NCBI GenBank assembly: GCA_022825385.1
Contig: JAJDWX010000015.1
Span: 115,831-179,830 of the forward strand
Direction of reading: 5' to 3'
DNA from: Rhodothermales bacterium
Lineage (GTDB): Bacteria; Bacteroidota; Rhodothermia; Rhodothermales; VXPQ01
DNA: 64,000 nucleotides
Positions 38,216-47,883 of the stretch are shown one piece after another; within the stretch, counting starts at the first letter, position 1, and each line of letters begins with the position of its first letter. The notes below the pieces were generated by a model. The model was given only the letters and a program-made list of their open reading frames with translations, did no database searches and had not been told where the DNA came from. The position numbers were made by a program, and so were the translations under genes.

Positions 38216-40750
38216 ATGAACGAAGCCACTGCAAGAATCAAAATAAACCGATTGCTGGAAGAAGCCGGCTGGCGTTTTTTCCCTGACGGGGACAAGCCCG
38301 CCAATATTGCCCTTGAAGTCGGCGTCACCATCAAAAATTCCGATATCGACGCTCTCGGCAACGATTTCGAGAAGACATCCCGGGGATCTGTCGATTTCCT
38401 GCTTCTGGACGAAAAGGGTTTCCCGCTTATTGTCCTTGAAGCTAAATCGGAGAAAAAAGAGCCCCTGATTGGCAAGGAGCAGGCCCGCAGGTACGCCCGC
38501 TCGCAAAACTGCCGCTTTGTCATCCTTTCTAACGGGAATCTGCATTATTTCTGGGACATTGAGCAGGGAAATCCCTACCAGCTTACGGCATTTCCCTTCC
38601 CGGATTCGGTGGGCGAACGCCGCAAGCGAAGCGTTCCCGATACCCAGCGTCTAATCGCCGAAAAAGTCGAAAGCGACTACATTGTTCTTACCCAGCGTCC
38701 CAACTATGCTGCCGAAGCTGGTTGGAAAATCGAATCCGAACGCGATGCCTATATTGAGGCCAACGAGCTACGATTCCTTCGGGATTATCAGTTGCAGGCC
38801 ATCCATGCCGTGCAACGGTCGGTGAAGGAGGGAAACAGCCGATTTCTTTTCGAAATGGCGACCGGCACGGGCAAAACGCTTACGGCGGCGGCGGTAATCA
38901 AACTGTTTCTGCGCAGCGGCAACGCACAGCGCGTACTCTTCCTTGTAGACCGCCTCGAACTGGAAAACCAGGCATATAAAGCCTTTACCGGGCTGCTCTC
39001 GGCAGATTTCGAGACGCATATCTACAAGGAAAATCGGGACAACTGGCGCCGCGCCGAAATCGTCGTCAGCACGGTCCAGTCACTGTTGTTCAACAATAAA
39101 TACCAGCAGCTTTTCTCGCCCACGGACTTCGATTTGGTCATTTCGGACGAAGCACATCGCTCCATCGGCGGAAACGCCCGGGCGGTTTTCGATTATTTCG
39201 TGGGCTATAAACTCGGCCTCACCGCCACGCCCCGCGACTACTTGAAAGGCGTGGACAAGGAAAATTCCTCTGTCCGCGATCCGCGCGCAACCGAACGCCG
39301 ATTGTTGCTCGACACGTACCGCACTTTCGGTTGCGAGAGCGGGCAGCCCACGTTCCGGTATTCGCTGCTCGACGGCGTAAAAGACGGTTACCTCATCAAC
39401 CCGACCGTGGTAGACGCCCGTACGGAAATAACCACGCAACTCCTTTCGGAAGAAGGATATATCGTTTCGTTCAACGAGGAGGCTACCGGAGAAAACGAGG
39501 AAGACGATTTCAAAAGACGCGACTTCGAAAAGCGATTCTTTTCCGACGCCACCAACGTCTTGTTTTGCAAAACCTTTCTGGAAAACGCCCTCCGCGACCC
39601 CGTAAGCAGAGAGATTGGCAAATCCATCGTTTTCGCCGTCAGCCAGAACCACGCAGCCAAATTGACGCAGATTCTCAACGAGATCGCCGACCGTCTTTTC
39701 CCGGGGAAATACCAGTCAGACTTTGCCGTGCAGGTCACTTCGTTGATACCGCAGGCGCAGCAATTCACAATCAATTTCGCCAACAACAACCTTTTGGGTT
39801 CCTGCAATTTTCTGGACGAATACCGCACCAGCAAGGCCCGCGTATGCGTCACCGTCGGCATGATGACTACGGGCTACGATTGCACGGACCTGCTCAACCT
39901 CGGTTTATTCCGCCCCATCTTCTCGCCTACCGATTTTATCCAGATCAAGGGGCGCGGCACTCGAAAGCATAATTTTCTCAAAGAGATTCGCGACGAGAGC
40001 CTGAAAATCGGCGTAGCGCAGCCAGAAAAAACGAGTTTCAAACTTTTCGACTTCTTCGCGAACTGCGAATATTTCGAAACCGAGTTCAATTACGACGAAG
40101 TGCTAAAATTGCCTCGGCCCGGGCCGCGCACCGTGGACGACGGGGAGGGGGCCGCGGTCTCTTTCGGTACGTACGAGCACCTTGGAATCGACAGCCTCTG
40201 GACGCTAAAGGAAGAGCAAATCGGGTTCGAGGGCATGAAGATCGACAGGATGTTCTTCGACCGATTCGCTGACGAGGTGCGGGAAAACCAATTTATTGTT
40301 CAAGCGGTTGAAGCGGGGCAATGGGATCGCGTGATCGATTATGTGAACAGAGAAGTCTTTGACCAGCCCGAAGAATACTACAACCTTCCCAAACTGCGCC
40401 AGGCCGCTGCGGTGGATCGCCGCCTCACCCTGCGCGAAATACTGGAGAAAATCTTCGACCTCATTCCGCGTTTCAAATCCAAAGAGGAACTGCTGGAAGA
40501 GGAGTTCAACAAATTTGTTGCCGATTACAAGCCTGAAGAGGCTGCATCCATCCCGGCTATCAAAACCTACTTCAAAGCATACGTTACGAGCGACCAGATT
40601 CGCCATATTATCGACAGCCGGTATTTCTCTGATTTGGCGACCAATCCGGTTTTTTCCCTGGGCGATCTTCGGGCGGTTCCGCAGCGATACCGCGACATCA
40701 TCCCCGAATACGTCAAGGATTATGTCCCGCTAAACCAGTTTGCCCCATAG
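38216..40750 (+). CDS. hsdR: type I restriction endonuclease R subunit
   Basis: Nuclease VDFLLLDEKGFPLIVLEAKSEKK; FEMATGTGKTLTAAAVIKLF; LVISDEAHRSIGG; IKGRGTRKHNFL. Confidence 0.95.
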   Translation: MNEATARIKINRLLEEAGWRFFPDGDKPANIALEVGVTIKNSDIDALGNDFEKTSRGSVDFLLLDEKGFPLIVLEAKSEKKEPLIGKEQARRYARSQNCRFVILSNGNLHYFWDIEQGNPYQLTAFPFPDSVGERRKRSVPDTQRLIAEKVESDYIVLTQRPNYAAEAGWKIESERDAYIEANELRFLRDYQLQAIHAVQRSVKEGNSRFLFEMATGTGKTLTAAAVIKLFLRSGNAQRVLFLVDRLELENQAYKAFTGLLSADFETHIYKENRDNWRRAEIVVSTVQSLLFNNKYQQLFSPTDFDLVISDEAHRSIGGNARAVFDYFVGYKLGLTATPRDYLKGVDKENSSVRDPRATERRLLLDTYRTFGCESGQPTFRYSLLDGVKDGYLINPTVVDARTEITTQLLSEEGYIVSFNEEATGENEEDDFKRRDFEKRFFSDATNVLFCKTFLENALRDPVSREIGKSIVFAVSQNHAAKLTQILNEIADRLFPGKYQSDFAVQVTSLIPQAQQFTINFANNNLLGSCNFLDEYRTSKARVCVTVGMMTTGYDCTDLLNLGLFRPIFSPTDFIQIKGRGTRKHNFLKEIRDESLKIGVAQPEKTSFKLFDFFANCEYFETEFNYDEVLKLPRPGPRTVDDGEGAAVSFGTYEHLGIDSLWTLKEEQIGFEGMKIDRMFFDRFADEVRENQFIVQAVEAGQWDRVIDYVNREVFDQPEEYYNLPKLRQAAAVDRRLTLREILEKIFDLIPRFKSKEELLEEEFNKFVADYKPEEAASIPAIKTYFKAYVTSDQIRHIIDSRYFSDLATNPVFSLGDLRAVPQRYRDIIPEYVKDYVPLNQFAP

Positions 40751-40756
40751 AATCTC

Positions 40757-43264
40757 ATGCTGGACGCCGCCACCAAACGCCGCATTGATACTGCCCGCGA
40801 TATTCTCGTGGGCAAGGTGCCCGATCCCAAAAGCCAGGTCGAGCAGATCACCATTGCGTTGATCTACAAGTTCATGGACGACATGGATGCCGAGAGCGAG
40901 GAGTTGGGCGGCGAGCGAAAGTTTTTCGCCGGAGAATTCGCCCGCTTCGGTTGGCCCCGGCTGGTCCGTTCCGGGTTGGGAGGCCACGAAATATTGAATC
41001 TGTACGCCGAAGCGATCACCAGAATGCCGGAAAACCCGGGCATCCCGTCGCTATTCCGGGAGATATTCAAAAACGCCTACCTTCCGTACCGCGACCCGGA
41101 AACGCTGCGCGCATTTCTCAAAGTTATTGACGAGTTCGAATACGACCACAGCGAACGGCTGGGCGACGCCTTCGAGTATTTGCTCTCGGTTCTTGGTTCG
41201 CAAGGCGACGCCGGGCAGTTCCGCACCCCGCGTCATATCATCGACTTCATGGTTGCCCTCGTTGATCCGAAAAAAGACGAAACCGTTCTTGACCCGGCTT
41301 GCGGCACCGCCGGGTTCCTGATTTCGTCCTATAAGCATATTTGCAGCGCCAACAAGGACAACAAGGGGCAAGATACCCTCACATCCGACGAAAAGAAAAA
41401 GCTTGCGGGCAATTTCATGGGGTACGACATTTCGCCTGACATGGTGCGCCTGTCGCTGGTGAATATGTACCTGCACGGCCTCTTAGATCCGCACATCGTC
41501 GAATACGATACCCTGACAAGCGAGGATCGGTGGAACGAATTCGCGGACGTGATTCTGGCCAATCCGCCCTTCATGTCGCCGAAGGGAGGCATTCGACCGC
41601 ACAATCGCTTCTCCGTGCAATCCAAACGCAGCGAAGTCCTGTTCGTGGACTATATGGCCGAGCATTTGACTCCTTCCGGGCGGGCCGCTATCATCGTACC
41701 GGAGGGCATCATCTTCCAGAGCCAGAAGGCCCATAAAAGTCTGCGCAAGATGCTGGTGGAAAATTATCTGGTGGCGGTCATTTCGCTGCCGGCGGGCGTA
41801 TTTCAGCCATATTCGGGCGTCAAAACGTCTATTCTTCTGCTGGACAAGGCGCTGGCGAAAAGGACTGACCGAATTGCGTTTTTCAAGGTGGAAAACGACG
41901 GGTACGACCTCGGCGCCCAGCGGCGGCCTATCGACAAGAATGATCTTCCGCGGGTGCAGGCAGAGGTTGGCGAATATCTGCGCGAGCTACGGGCGGGCGA
42001 ATCAATGCCAACTGCCCGTGTGGCGGAATCCAAGACGGAGTACAGAACGAATGCATCCACAGCGATGCCTCGACTAATTGCCGAGAAGGATAAAATCGCG
42101 ACAGGTGGAGAGTATAATTTAAGCGTGGAGAGATATAAAAAACATGAAAAGCGCTCGTCAATTTTCCCCAAATATCGATTGGGAGAAATAATAAAAATCA
42201 GATTCGGTACTCGTATAACAAAGCGAGATAATCAAGGAACTCTTTACCCGGTTTATGGTGGTGGTGGAGAAAGTTTTCGGACCGATACATATACCAGAGA
42301 AAATGATGTCGTGATTTCACGATTCGCAATGTCTACAGAATGCGTCCGAATTGTTCGTGAGAAGTTTTATCTTCTGGATTCAGGTTTTACATTTTCTGTT
42401 GCTGATAATTTTCATGATCGGATAACGAAAGAATTTTTAATATATATTCTACTCAATATTCAAGATGTAATTTACCAATGTGCGCGTGGTCATGCACAGA
42501 AAAATTTAGATGTAAAAGCATTTAAGGATATACAAATTCCCCTGCCGCCACTGGAAGTGCAGCAAGAAATTGTGGCAGAGATTGAGGGGTATCAGCGGGT
42601 GATAGACGGAGCGCGGGCGGTGATTGACAACTATCGACCGCAGATTGTGGTTGATCCTGAGTGGCCGATGGTGGCGATCAAAGAAATAGCATCGGTGAAA
42701 AGTGGATTTGGTTTTCCTCCTATTTATCAAGGGACACCTAATGAGGCCATCCCCTTTTTAAAGGTGAGTGATATGAATTTGTCAGGCAACGAAGTTCAAA
42801 TTATGTCTTGGAATAATGCAGTATCCAAGGCCAATCTACATAAAATCAAGGCGAAGGCTTTTCCAGCAAGGACGGTTATTTTTCCCAAAATTGGTGCCGC
42901 TATTGCCACGAATAAAAAGCGTATTCTCACCCGGCCATCGACCTATGACAACAACGTTATGGGCATTATCTCAAACACAGACAATCTCTTACCAGAGTTT
43001 TTATACGCCTATTTGGCTTCGTTTGACATCTCTCAGTGGGCTAGCGACTCACAACCGCCATCAATGCGCAAGACAGTGGTTGAAGAACATCAGGTTCCTC
43101 TTCCTCCCCTCGAAACCCAGCAAGCAATCATTACCGAAATCGAAGATGAGCAGGCTCTTGTCTCCGGGAATCGGGAGTTGGTGGAGCGGATGGAGGGAAA
43201 AATTAAGGCTGCCATCAGTCGCGTATTGGACGATGATAAAAGCGATAACACAGAAGATAGATAG
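40757..43264 (+). CDS. type I RM M subunit fused to S subunit (HsdM-HsdS, two TRDs)
   Basis: HsdM: QFRTPRHIIDFMVALVDPKKDETVLDPACGTAGFL, DVILANPPFM. HsdS: two TRD-conserved blocks ending IPLPPLEVQQEIVAEIE and VPLPPLETQQAIITEIE. Confidence 0.93.
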   Translation: MLDAATKRRIDTARDILVGKVPDPKSQVEQITIALIYKFMDDMDAESEELGGERKFFAGEFARFGWPRLVRSGLGGHEILNLYAEAITRMPENPGIPSLFREIFKNAYLPYRDPETLRAFLKVIDEFEYDHSERLGDAFEYLLSVLGSQGDAGQFRTPRHIIDFMVALVDPKKDETVLDPACGTAGFLISSYKHICSANKDNKGQDTLTSDEKKKLAGNFMGYDISPDMVRLSLVNMYLHGLLDPHIVEYDTLTSEDRWNEFADVILANPPFMSPKGGIRPHNRFSVQSKRSEVLFVDYMAEHLTPSGRAAIIVPEGIIFQSQKAHKSLRKMLVENYLVAVISLPAGVFQPYSGVKTSILLLDKALAKRTDRIAFFKVENDGYDLGAQRRPIDKNDLPRVQAEVGEYLRELRAGESMPTARVAESKTEYRTNASTAMPRLIAEKDKIATGGEYNLSVERYKKHEKRSSIFPKYRLGEIIKIRFGTRITKRDNQGTLYPVYGGGGESFRTDTYTRENDVVISRFAMSTECVRIVREKFYLLDSGFTFSVADNFHDRITKEFLIYILLNIQDVIYQCARGHAQKNLDVKAFKDIQIPLPPLEVQQEIVAEIEGYQRVIDGARAVIDNYRPQIVVDPEWPMVAIKEIASVKSGFGFPPIYQGTPNEAIPFLKVSDMNLSGNEVQIMSWNNAVSKANLHKIKAKAFPARTVIFPKIGAAIATNKKRILTRPSTYDNNVMGIISNTDNLLPEFLYAYLASFDISQWASDSQPPSMRKTVVEEHQVPLPPLETQQAIITEIEDEQALVSGNRELVERMEGKIKAAISRVLDDDKSDNTEDR

Positions 43265-43299
43265 CCATTTCAGTATGTGTTACAAAAATTAATTTACCA

Positions 43300-44256
43300 T
43301 CAATTTAAAGGCAGATATTTTTGAATTTCGTTGAAAATATCACGCATAGGAGCGGGTATATTTTTATAGTTGAAGGTAGTGGATTTTTCCAATAATCGGC
43401 ATATTCTATACCGATCACATAAAATGCAATTGATAGTATGATTCCTAGATTCACTCCATTTTTTTCCATTACGACGCGGAAAATGTGGTATGAAGAAAAA
43501 ATTAGGAGGCTCTACATCTAGTCGCAAAAATCCAGACAAGGCATGAGAAGGTTTAGCCTCATGTTTTTTGTTCCACCATTCTTTACTCACTGTGCACTGA
43601 GCAAAAGCAAAAAATGGATACTCTAACGCGTCTTCAAAAGAACAAATTGCTATTAAATCGATGCCGAATTCTTGTTGTGTTTTAGAGAGCTCCTGATCTG
43701 AATACACTATAGTATTTAATTTTTCTGCCAATTTGGGAATAGCTTCTATAGCAGGCCATCCAAATTTTTGTTTTCTATCATCACTATTCTGGCTAAAAAG
43801 AAGAACTTCAGCCCAATCAGGAAACAATGCTCGCATCGCCTCTTTACAGAGATTTTCAAACTGGATCCTTAGATTATGGGCTAGAGGGGGAATACGATTA
43901 TGAGACGAACAAGCCAATAAAAAAAGATAAGATAAATAGTGCTTTTTTGAATCGGAAGGTGCAAAATAGATTTCATCATGTTCGCATTTAAATGGATAAG
44001 TTTCCCCCAGCCATGATGCACGTCGTTCAATAAGGGATATTGCGTCTTCAAAGGGTGTATTAAAATCATCTATTTCATCCCCATGCGAAAAAGATACAGC
44101 ATTATTCACAAGTTCACTTTGAAGTTGATTAATAAAATTTGCTTTCGTTAAATGACCGCCGTGAGTATCATCTGAAAATGCAACCAGCAATTCGATACAA
44201 TCTGCTAACTCAATTACATTCTCGATGATTTCTTGATCCCATCTAAAATCAATCAT
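43300..44256 (-). CDS. uncharacterised protein, predicted nuclease-like (GIDLIA...AQC..W..K)
   Basis: FGIDLIAICSFEDALEYPFFAFAQCTVSKEWWNKKHEAKPSH resembles the G(L/I)DxVAW...GQ(C/V)A(S/T)G..W..K signature of predicted restriction-like proteins; 1-nt gap to the ParB-like gene. Confidence 0.5.
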   Translation of the reverse strand: MIDFRWDQEIIENVIELADCIELLVAFSDDTHGGHLTKANFINQLQSELVNNAVSFSHGDEIDDFNTPFEDAISLIERRASWLGETYPFKCEHDEIYFAPSDSKKHYLSYLFLLACSSHNRIPPLAHNLRIQFENLCKEAMRALFPDWAEVLLFSQNSDDRKQKFGWPAIEAIPKLAEKLNTIVYSDQELSKTQQEFGIDLIAICSFEDALEYPFFAFAQCTVSKEWWNKKHEAKPSHALSGFLRLDVEPPNFFFIPHFPRRNGKKWSESRNHTINCILCDRYRICRLLEKSTTFNYKNIPAPMRDIFNEIQKYLPLN

Positions 44257-44257
44257 C

Positions 44258-45322
44258 TTAATTCACTCTTAAATGTTGGATTGCTATATCAAGGACTTTC
44301 ATTGCCTCACGGACACGCCTAACGGCTTGTTCATCATTGAGCGAAACTGAATGTAGATTAGAATTTGCATTTCTAAGATGTTGAGTGGCGATAAGTATAT
44401 CCTGTAAGAACTCCTCTTTATTGTCTTTCGTGGCATCGAAGGCAGCCTTTAAAGGCAATCCATTACGAAGCATTTCTAAAGCCTTAGGGTGTGCCACAAC
44501 TGCGCTCAATTTACTAATATTTCGAGATTCACCTAGACGTGTGTAACCATCACTATCTTTTTGAAATATCCATTCAGTAAGATCATTAAGGGGTTTTGTT
44601 TTGAAACAATCAGGATTAACGATAGGGTGAGTCGGCTGATTGTTGTGTCTGATACCGATAAATGAAGCAATATTAAGATTTCCAACGGCTGTGTAAAAGA
44701 CACCAAATTGAAAATTTTCTTCATCCAAATCTTTAATCTCAAAGAAATCATATGTTTTTATAGCTTCATAAGCTGCTAAGGCATCCAAACTTCGTCGAAC
44801 AGCATTGCTTTTACTTCCAATTTCACGAGCAATTGTAATATATCGCTGCTCTGGTTCACCAGGTATTTGGTCAAATAATAATTTTAAATATCGTGCCTTT
44901 GCCATAGGATCCCATCGTTGTACACCAGAAATATGACGAAATCCTAAATATTGTAGGGCATTTTCTCTTGTATCGACGATATACGCCCAAATTTTTACTG
45001 GCTTATATTGGGCTTTTTCCCAAATCTTTTTTATACTACTAATATCACCTGCTAAGGTGGGGTCTTGTAATAGTCGTAATGCGGTAAGTCTTCGGTTACC
45101 TTCTAAAACTATATACTTACCGTTTTCGGTAGGAGTTACTACAATAGTTTCACCTTTAAAAAAATTATTTGTGCTAATTGAAATCATTAAATCTTCAATA
45201 TTAGTCTTTTTTGCTAAATATTCGATGATGTTTTTTTCTCTTGGAAGTATAGTAATTGGCAAACGTGGATTTTGCTTATCGAGTTTTAATTCGTTAATAT
45301 TTAACATTTTAAAATTTTTCAT
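44258..45322 (-). CDS. ParB-like nuclease-domain protein
   Basis: LKLDKQNPRLP...GETIVVTPTENGKYIVLEGNRRLTALRLLQDP, VQRWDPMAKARYLKLLFDQ; 4-nt overlap with the MTase gene. Confidence 0.82.
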   Translation of the reverse strand: MKNFKMLNINELKLDKQNPRLPITILPREKNIIEYLAKKTNIEDLMISISTNNFFKGETIVVTPTENGKYIVLEGNRRLTALRLLQDPTLAGDISSIKKIWEKAQYKPVKIWAYIVDTRENALQYLGFRHISGVQRWDPMAKARYLKLLFDQIPGEPEQRYITIAREIGSKSNAVRRSLDALAAYEAIKTYDFFEIKDLDEENFQFGVFYTAVGNLNIASFIGIRHNNQPTHPIVNPDCFKTKPLNDLTEWIFQKDSDGYTRLGESRNISKLSAVVAHPKALEMLRNGLPLKAAFDATKDNKEEFLQDILIATQHLRNANSNLHSVSLNDEQAVRRVREAMKVLDIAIQHLRVN

Positions 45323-46260
45323 GCGAATACCTCTTTTGGTAAAGCCTCGAAAATTTGTTGAAAAATCATCGGTGGAACTGCATTACCGACAACCTTGTAT
45401 TTGCTATTCAATCCGGCTGTATCTGGAAATTTCCAACCACTGAGGTCCTGAAGTATCGCTGCTTCTTTGTATGAAAACCGACGAGCCTTTTTAGGATCTC
45501 CCTGAAAAACCCATTTATCCTTCCCCGTTTTTTTTAATGGCGGACTCATGGGATGCAATGGCATGTGCCGTGGATTTGCAAGTATTGTCTTACTCGGTTC
45601 ATTCCATCCTCGATAACGATTTCGGGATAGATAATACCAATGAAAATCCTGATCGGAAAATTCACCATAAGGCCATTTTTTCTCCAGTTTTTTCAGTACA
45701 TCTTCTTGTGTTCTAACCGGTTTCAATCCCGATCCGTGTGTGGGTTTAGGAAATCGATATCGCAATCCGAAATTTGACCGGATACCCACTATAAAAATTC
45801 GTCGCCGTTCTTGTGCCAACCCATACTGTACAGCATTGACAAAATCCCAAGTAACCCTATAGCCAGCTGAACGAAAACGGACAAGCTGAGCATTTAAAAA
45901 ATGCCTATTGTCGCTTCTTGCCATACCAGGTACGTTTTCCACAATAAAAACCTTGGGACGAATCTGTCGGAGGGCACGGTCAAATTCTCGATAAAGTCGA
46001 TTTATTTTACGATCACTTTGGCGCGCCCCGCCTTGACAGTAACCTTGGCATGGATAGCAGCCGGCTAAAATATCTGCCACAGGAAAATCTTTAATTTCTT
46101 CAATACTATCGATTTTGAAATCGGTTTCGGGCAAATTAGCCTCATAGACATCTTTGGCATAGCTTAGAATATCATTTGCCATCAGAATCTCGCAACCAGC
46201 GTCGATTAGACCCCGATCTGATCCCCCGCATCCGGTAAAAAGAGAAACAGCCTTGATCAT
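45319..46260 (-). CDS. DNA (cytosine-5) methyltransferase
   Basis: AVSLFTGCGGSDRGLIDAGCEILMANDI, GCYPCQGYCQGGARQSDRKINRLYREF, FIVENVPGMARS, ERRRIFIVGIRSN, VVGNAVPPMIFQQI. Confidence 0.95.
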   Translation of the reverse strand: MIKAVSLFTGCGGSDRGLIDAGCEILMANDILSYAKDVYEANLPETDFKIDSIEEIKDFPVADILAGCYPCQGYCQGGARQSDRKINRLYREFDRALRQIRPKVFIVENVPGMARSDNRHFLNAQLVRFRSAGYRVTWDFVNAVQYGLAQERRRIFIVGIRSNFGLRYRFPKPTHGSGLKPVRTQEDVLKKLEKKWPYGEFSDQDFHWYYLSRNRYRGWNEPSKTILANPRHMPLHPMSPPLKKTGKDKWVFQGDPKKARRFSYKEAAILQDLSGWKFPDTAGLNSKYKVVGNAVPPMIFQQIFEALPKEVFA

Positions 46261-46574
46261 TGCTCTGCCCTCTTTACCAGAACAAGTGTGTCTGCTGTTT
46301 TCAAGGCCGCCCGAAGCCGGGCGGCTGTCGAGTCGAGTGACCGGTAGTGCTGTGTGCGACCTCTTTCGGGCCGATACTTTGTTGCGTAGGCAGTCCTGCG
46401 ATCCTTGACCCGTACAAAGACAACGATAGGGTCGAAGCCCTCTGGAGCACGGGAACGGAACAGCGATTCCCGGAGCCTCCTGTCAATGACCGCGGTCAAG
46501 GTGAGCACCGTGTTTGCAGCGATGCCCTTGATCCCCTCAAAGAGGTGGGTGTCGATATGGATTGTCATCGGCAT
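46257..46574 (-). CDS. VapB-type antitoxin N-terminus fused to an unrelated tail; overlaps MTase start (ATGA)
   Basis: MTIHIDTHLFEGIKGIAANTVLTLTAVIDRRLRESL matches intact VapB MRTTIHIDDHLFAELKGIAASTKRTLTSVIDEALRESL (49640-49888); tail RTAYATKYRPERGRTQHYRSL... unrelated. Confidence 0.55.
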   Translation of the reverse strand: MPMTIHIDTHLFEGIKGIAANTVLTLTAVIDRRLRESLFRSRAPEGFDPIVVFVRVKDRRTAYATKYRPERGRTQHYRSLDSTAARLRAALKTADTLVLVKRAEQ

Positions 46575-46856
46575 GCGCGAAACATATGAATTAAAAATAT
46601 TTTTGTCAACCCCCAATCTGCAGATAGCGTTACTAGGGTGCCTCAGGTTAGCTGGACAGAAATTTGAAATTTTAAGGTGTAATATTAAGGCTTGTAGCCG
46701 AATGCGTTTGGGCACTTAGGCAGGAAATAGTGTCCAAACCGATATGTGGCCCATCCTGATTGCTCGAAATATCGGGGATATTTTCGCCGGTGAATACGGG
46801 ATCAACAACCAGTGGGCCTACGCCAATTGCGGCATCCCGTTTAAATTCCGCTCTTC

Positions 46857-47054
46857 TCAGCACTCCCCCACTCGCGACGGACGCTGCCACCGCAACCCCT
46901 CGAACCAGGCGAAATCCCGGTCCAGCGTGATCCATTCGCAGCCAGACTTGATCGCCAGGGCGGCAACCTTGTAGAAGGTGTCGGGGTAGTAGCCCATGAT
47001 ACGACAGGCTTTCGATACGTTGCCGAGTTCCTCGGCGAGCTCAAGGAGGGACAA
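46857..47054 (-). pseudogene. chimera: IS481-like transposase N-terminus joined in frame to a VapC C-terminus
   Basis: MSLLELAEELGNVSKACRIMGYYPDTFYKV + AALAIKSGCEWITLDRDFAWFEGLRWQRPSRVGEC; the second half matches VapC AALAIESGCEWITLDRDFARFEGLRWQRPPRVETC at 49213. Confidence 0.75.
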
Positions 47055-47243
47055 TTTGCGTTTCTATTTTCTGTAATGGCGGGCATCGGAATGTCTCCTT
47101 TGGGATTGTTTCGTGTAAAAACCAATCTGAGGGAGACCCCAGTGTCCGTTCTCCTTTTGTCTTGGACTGTCAAGCAAATACTGAATCTGTACAGAAGGAA
47201 AGGGGGCTAATACGGAGAGAGGCGGGAAGCCAGGAAAAGCATT

Positions 47244-47795
47244 TCAAGGTTTTTGAGGGGCTGGATAGCCACAGACGCCAATGGCCACTGCAAAGCTGAA
47301 TGCCTCCATGTTATTATGCTGGTAAGCCAAGCCTTTGCCATTGGGCTTGTCCCAAAAATACCGAACATCTGTAATGGGGTTTTTTCCCAGAAAGTCAAGC
47401 AGGGATTTTAGAGGGGTTACTTTTTCTGCTCTATTTTCGCGCACTATTTCCTTTGCCCTTTCTTGATATAGAGATTCTATCTTTATCCGCTCTTTCTCTG
47501 GAAGGTCAGCGAAAAGTTTGCATATATTGTGGCCCCTCTTTGTTTTTAATTCTCCTCCGGCCCTTTTGTCGATTTGTTGATGAGCATATTTAAGGAGGAT
47601 TTCGATGGTGTATAGACTAACTATGCACTTGGCCATGATGAAGCCAAATTTAAGGTTTTCACTCAAGTCATCGCGCCGCCCTGCTTCTCTTAGGGCTTTC
47701 TTTATGCCCTTTTCAGGGAATGGTATGTCGGCAAAAATAAAAATGCCCTCCATGGTTTTAAGGGGTATTTCTTGTGTTTTTTCTTTTTTGTCCAT
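47244..47795 (-). CDS. hypothetical helical protein, possible HEPN-like
   Basis: KFGFIMAKCIVSLYTIEILLKYAHQQIDKRAGGELKTKRGHNICKLFADLPEKERIKIESLYQE; catalytic RX4-6H not evident. Confidence 0.4.
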   Translation of the reverse strand: MDKKEKTQEIPLKTMEGIFIFADIPFPEKGIKKALREAGRRDDLSENLKFGFIMAKCIVSLYTIEILLKYAHQQIDKRAGGELKTKRGHNICKLFADLPEKERIKIESLYQERAKEIVRENRAEKVTPLKSLLDFLGKNPITDVRYFWDKPNGKGLAYQHNNMEAFSFAVAIGVCGYPAPQKP

Positions 47796-47883
47796 AGTTT
47801 AGGTCTTGCTTTTTTTATTTTACGACATTTGGCTCTCGCCTCATGCCGATGTGAGGATACTTATCGTCGTACATCGGAACCTC

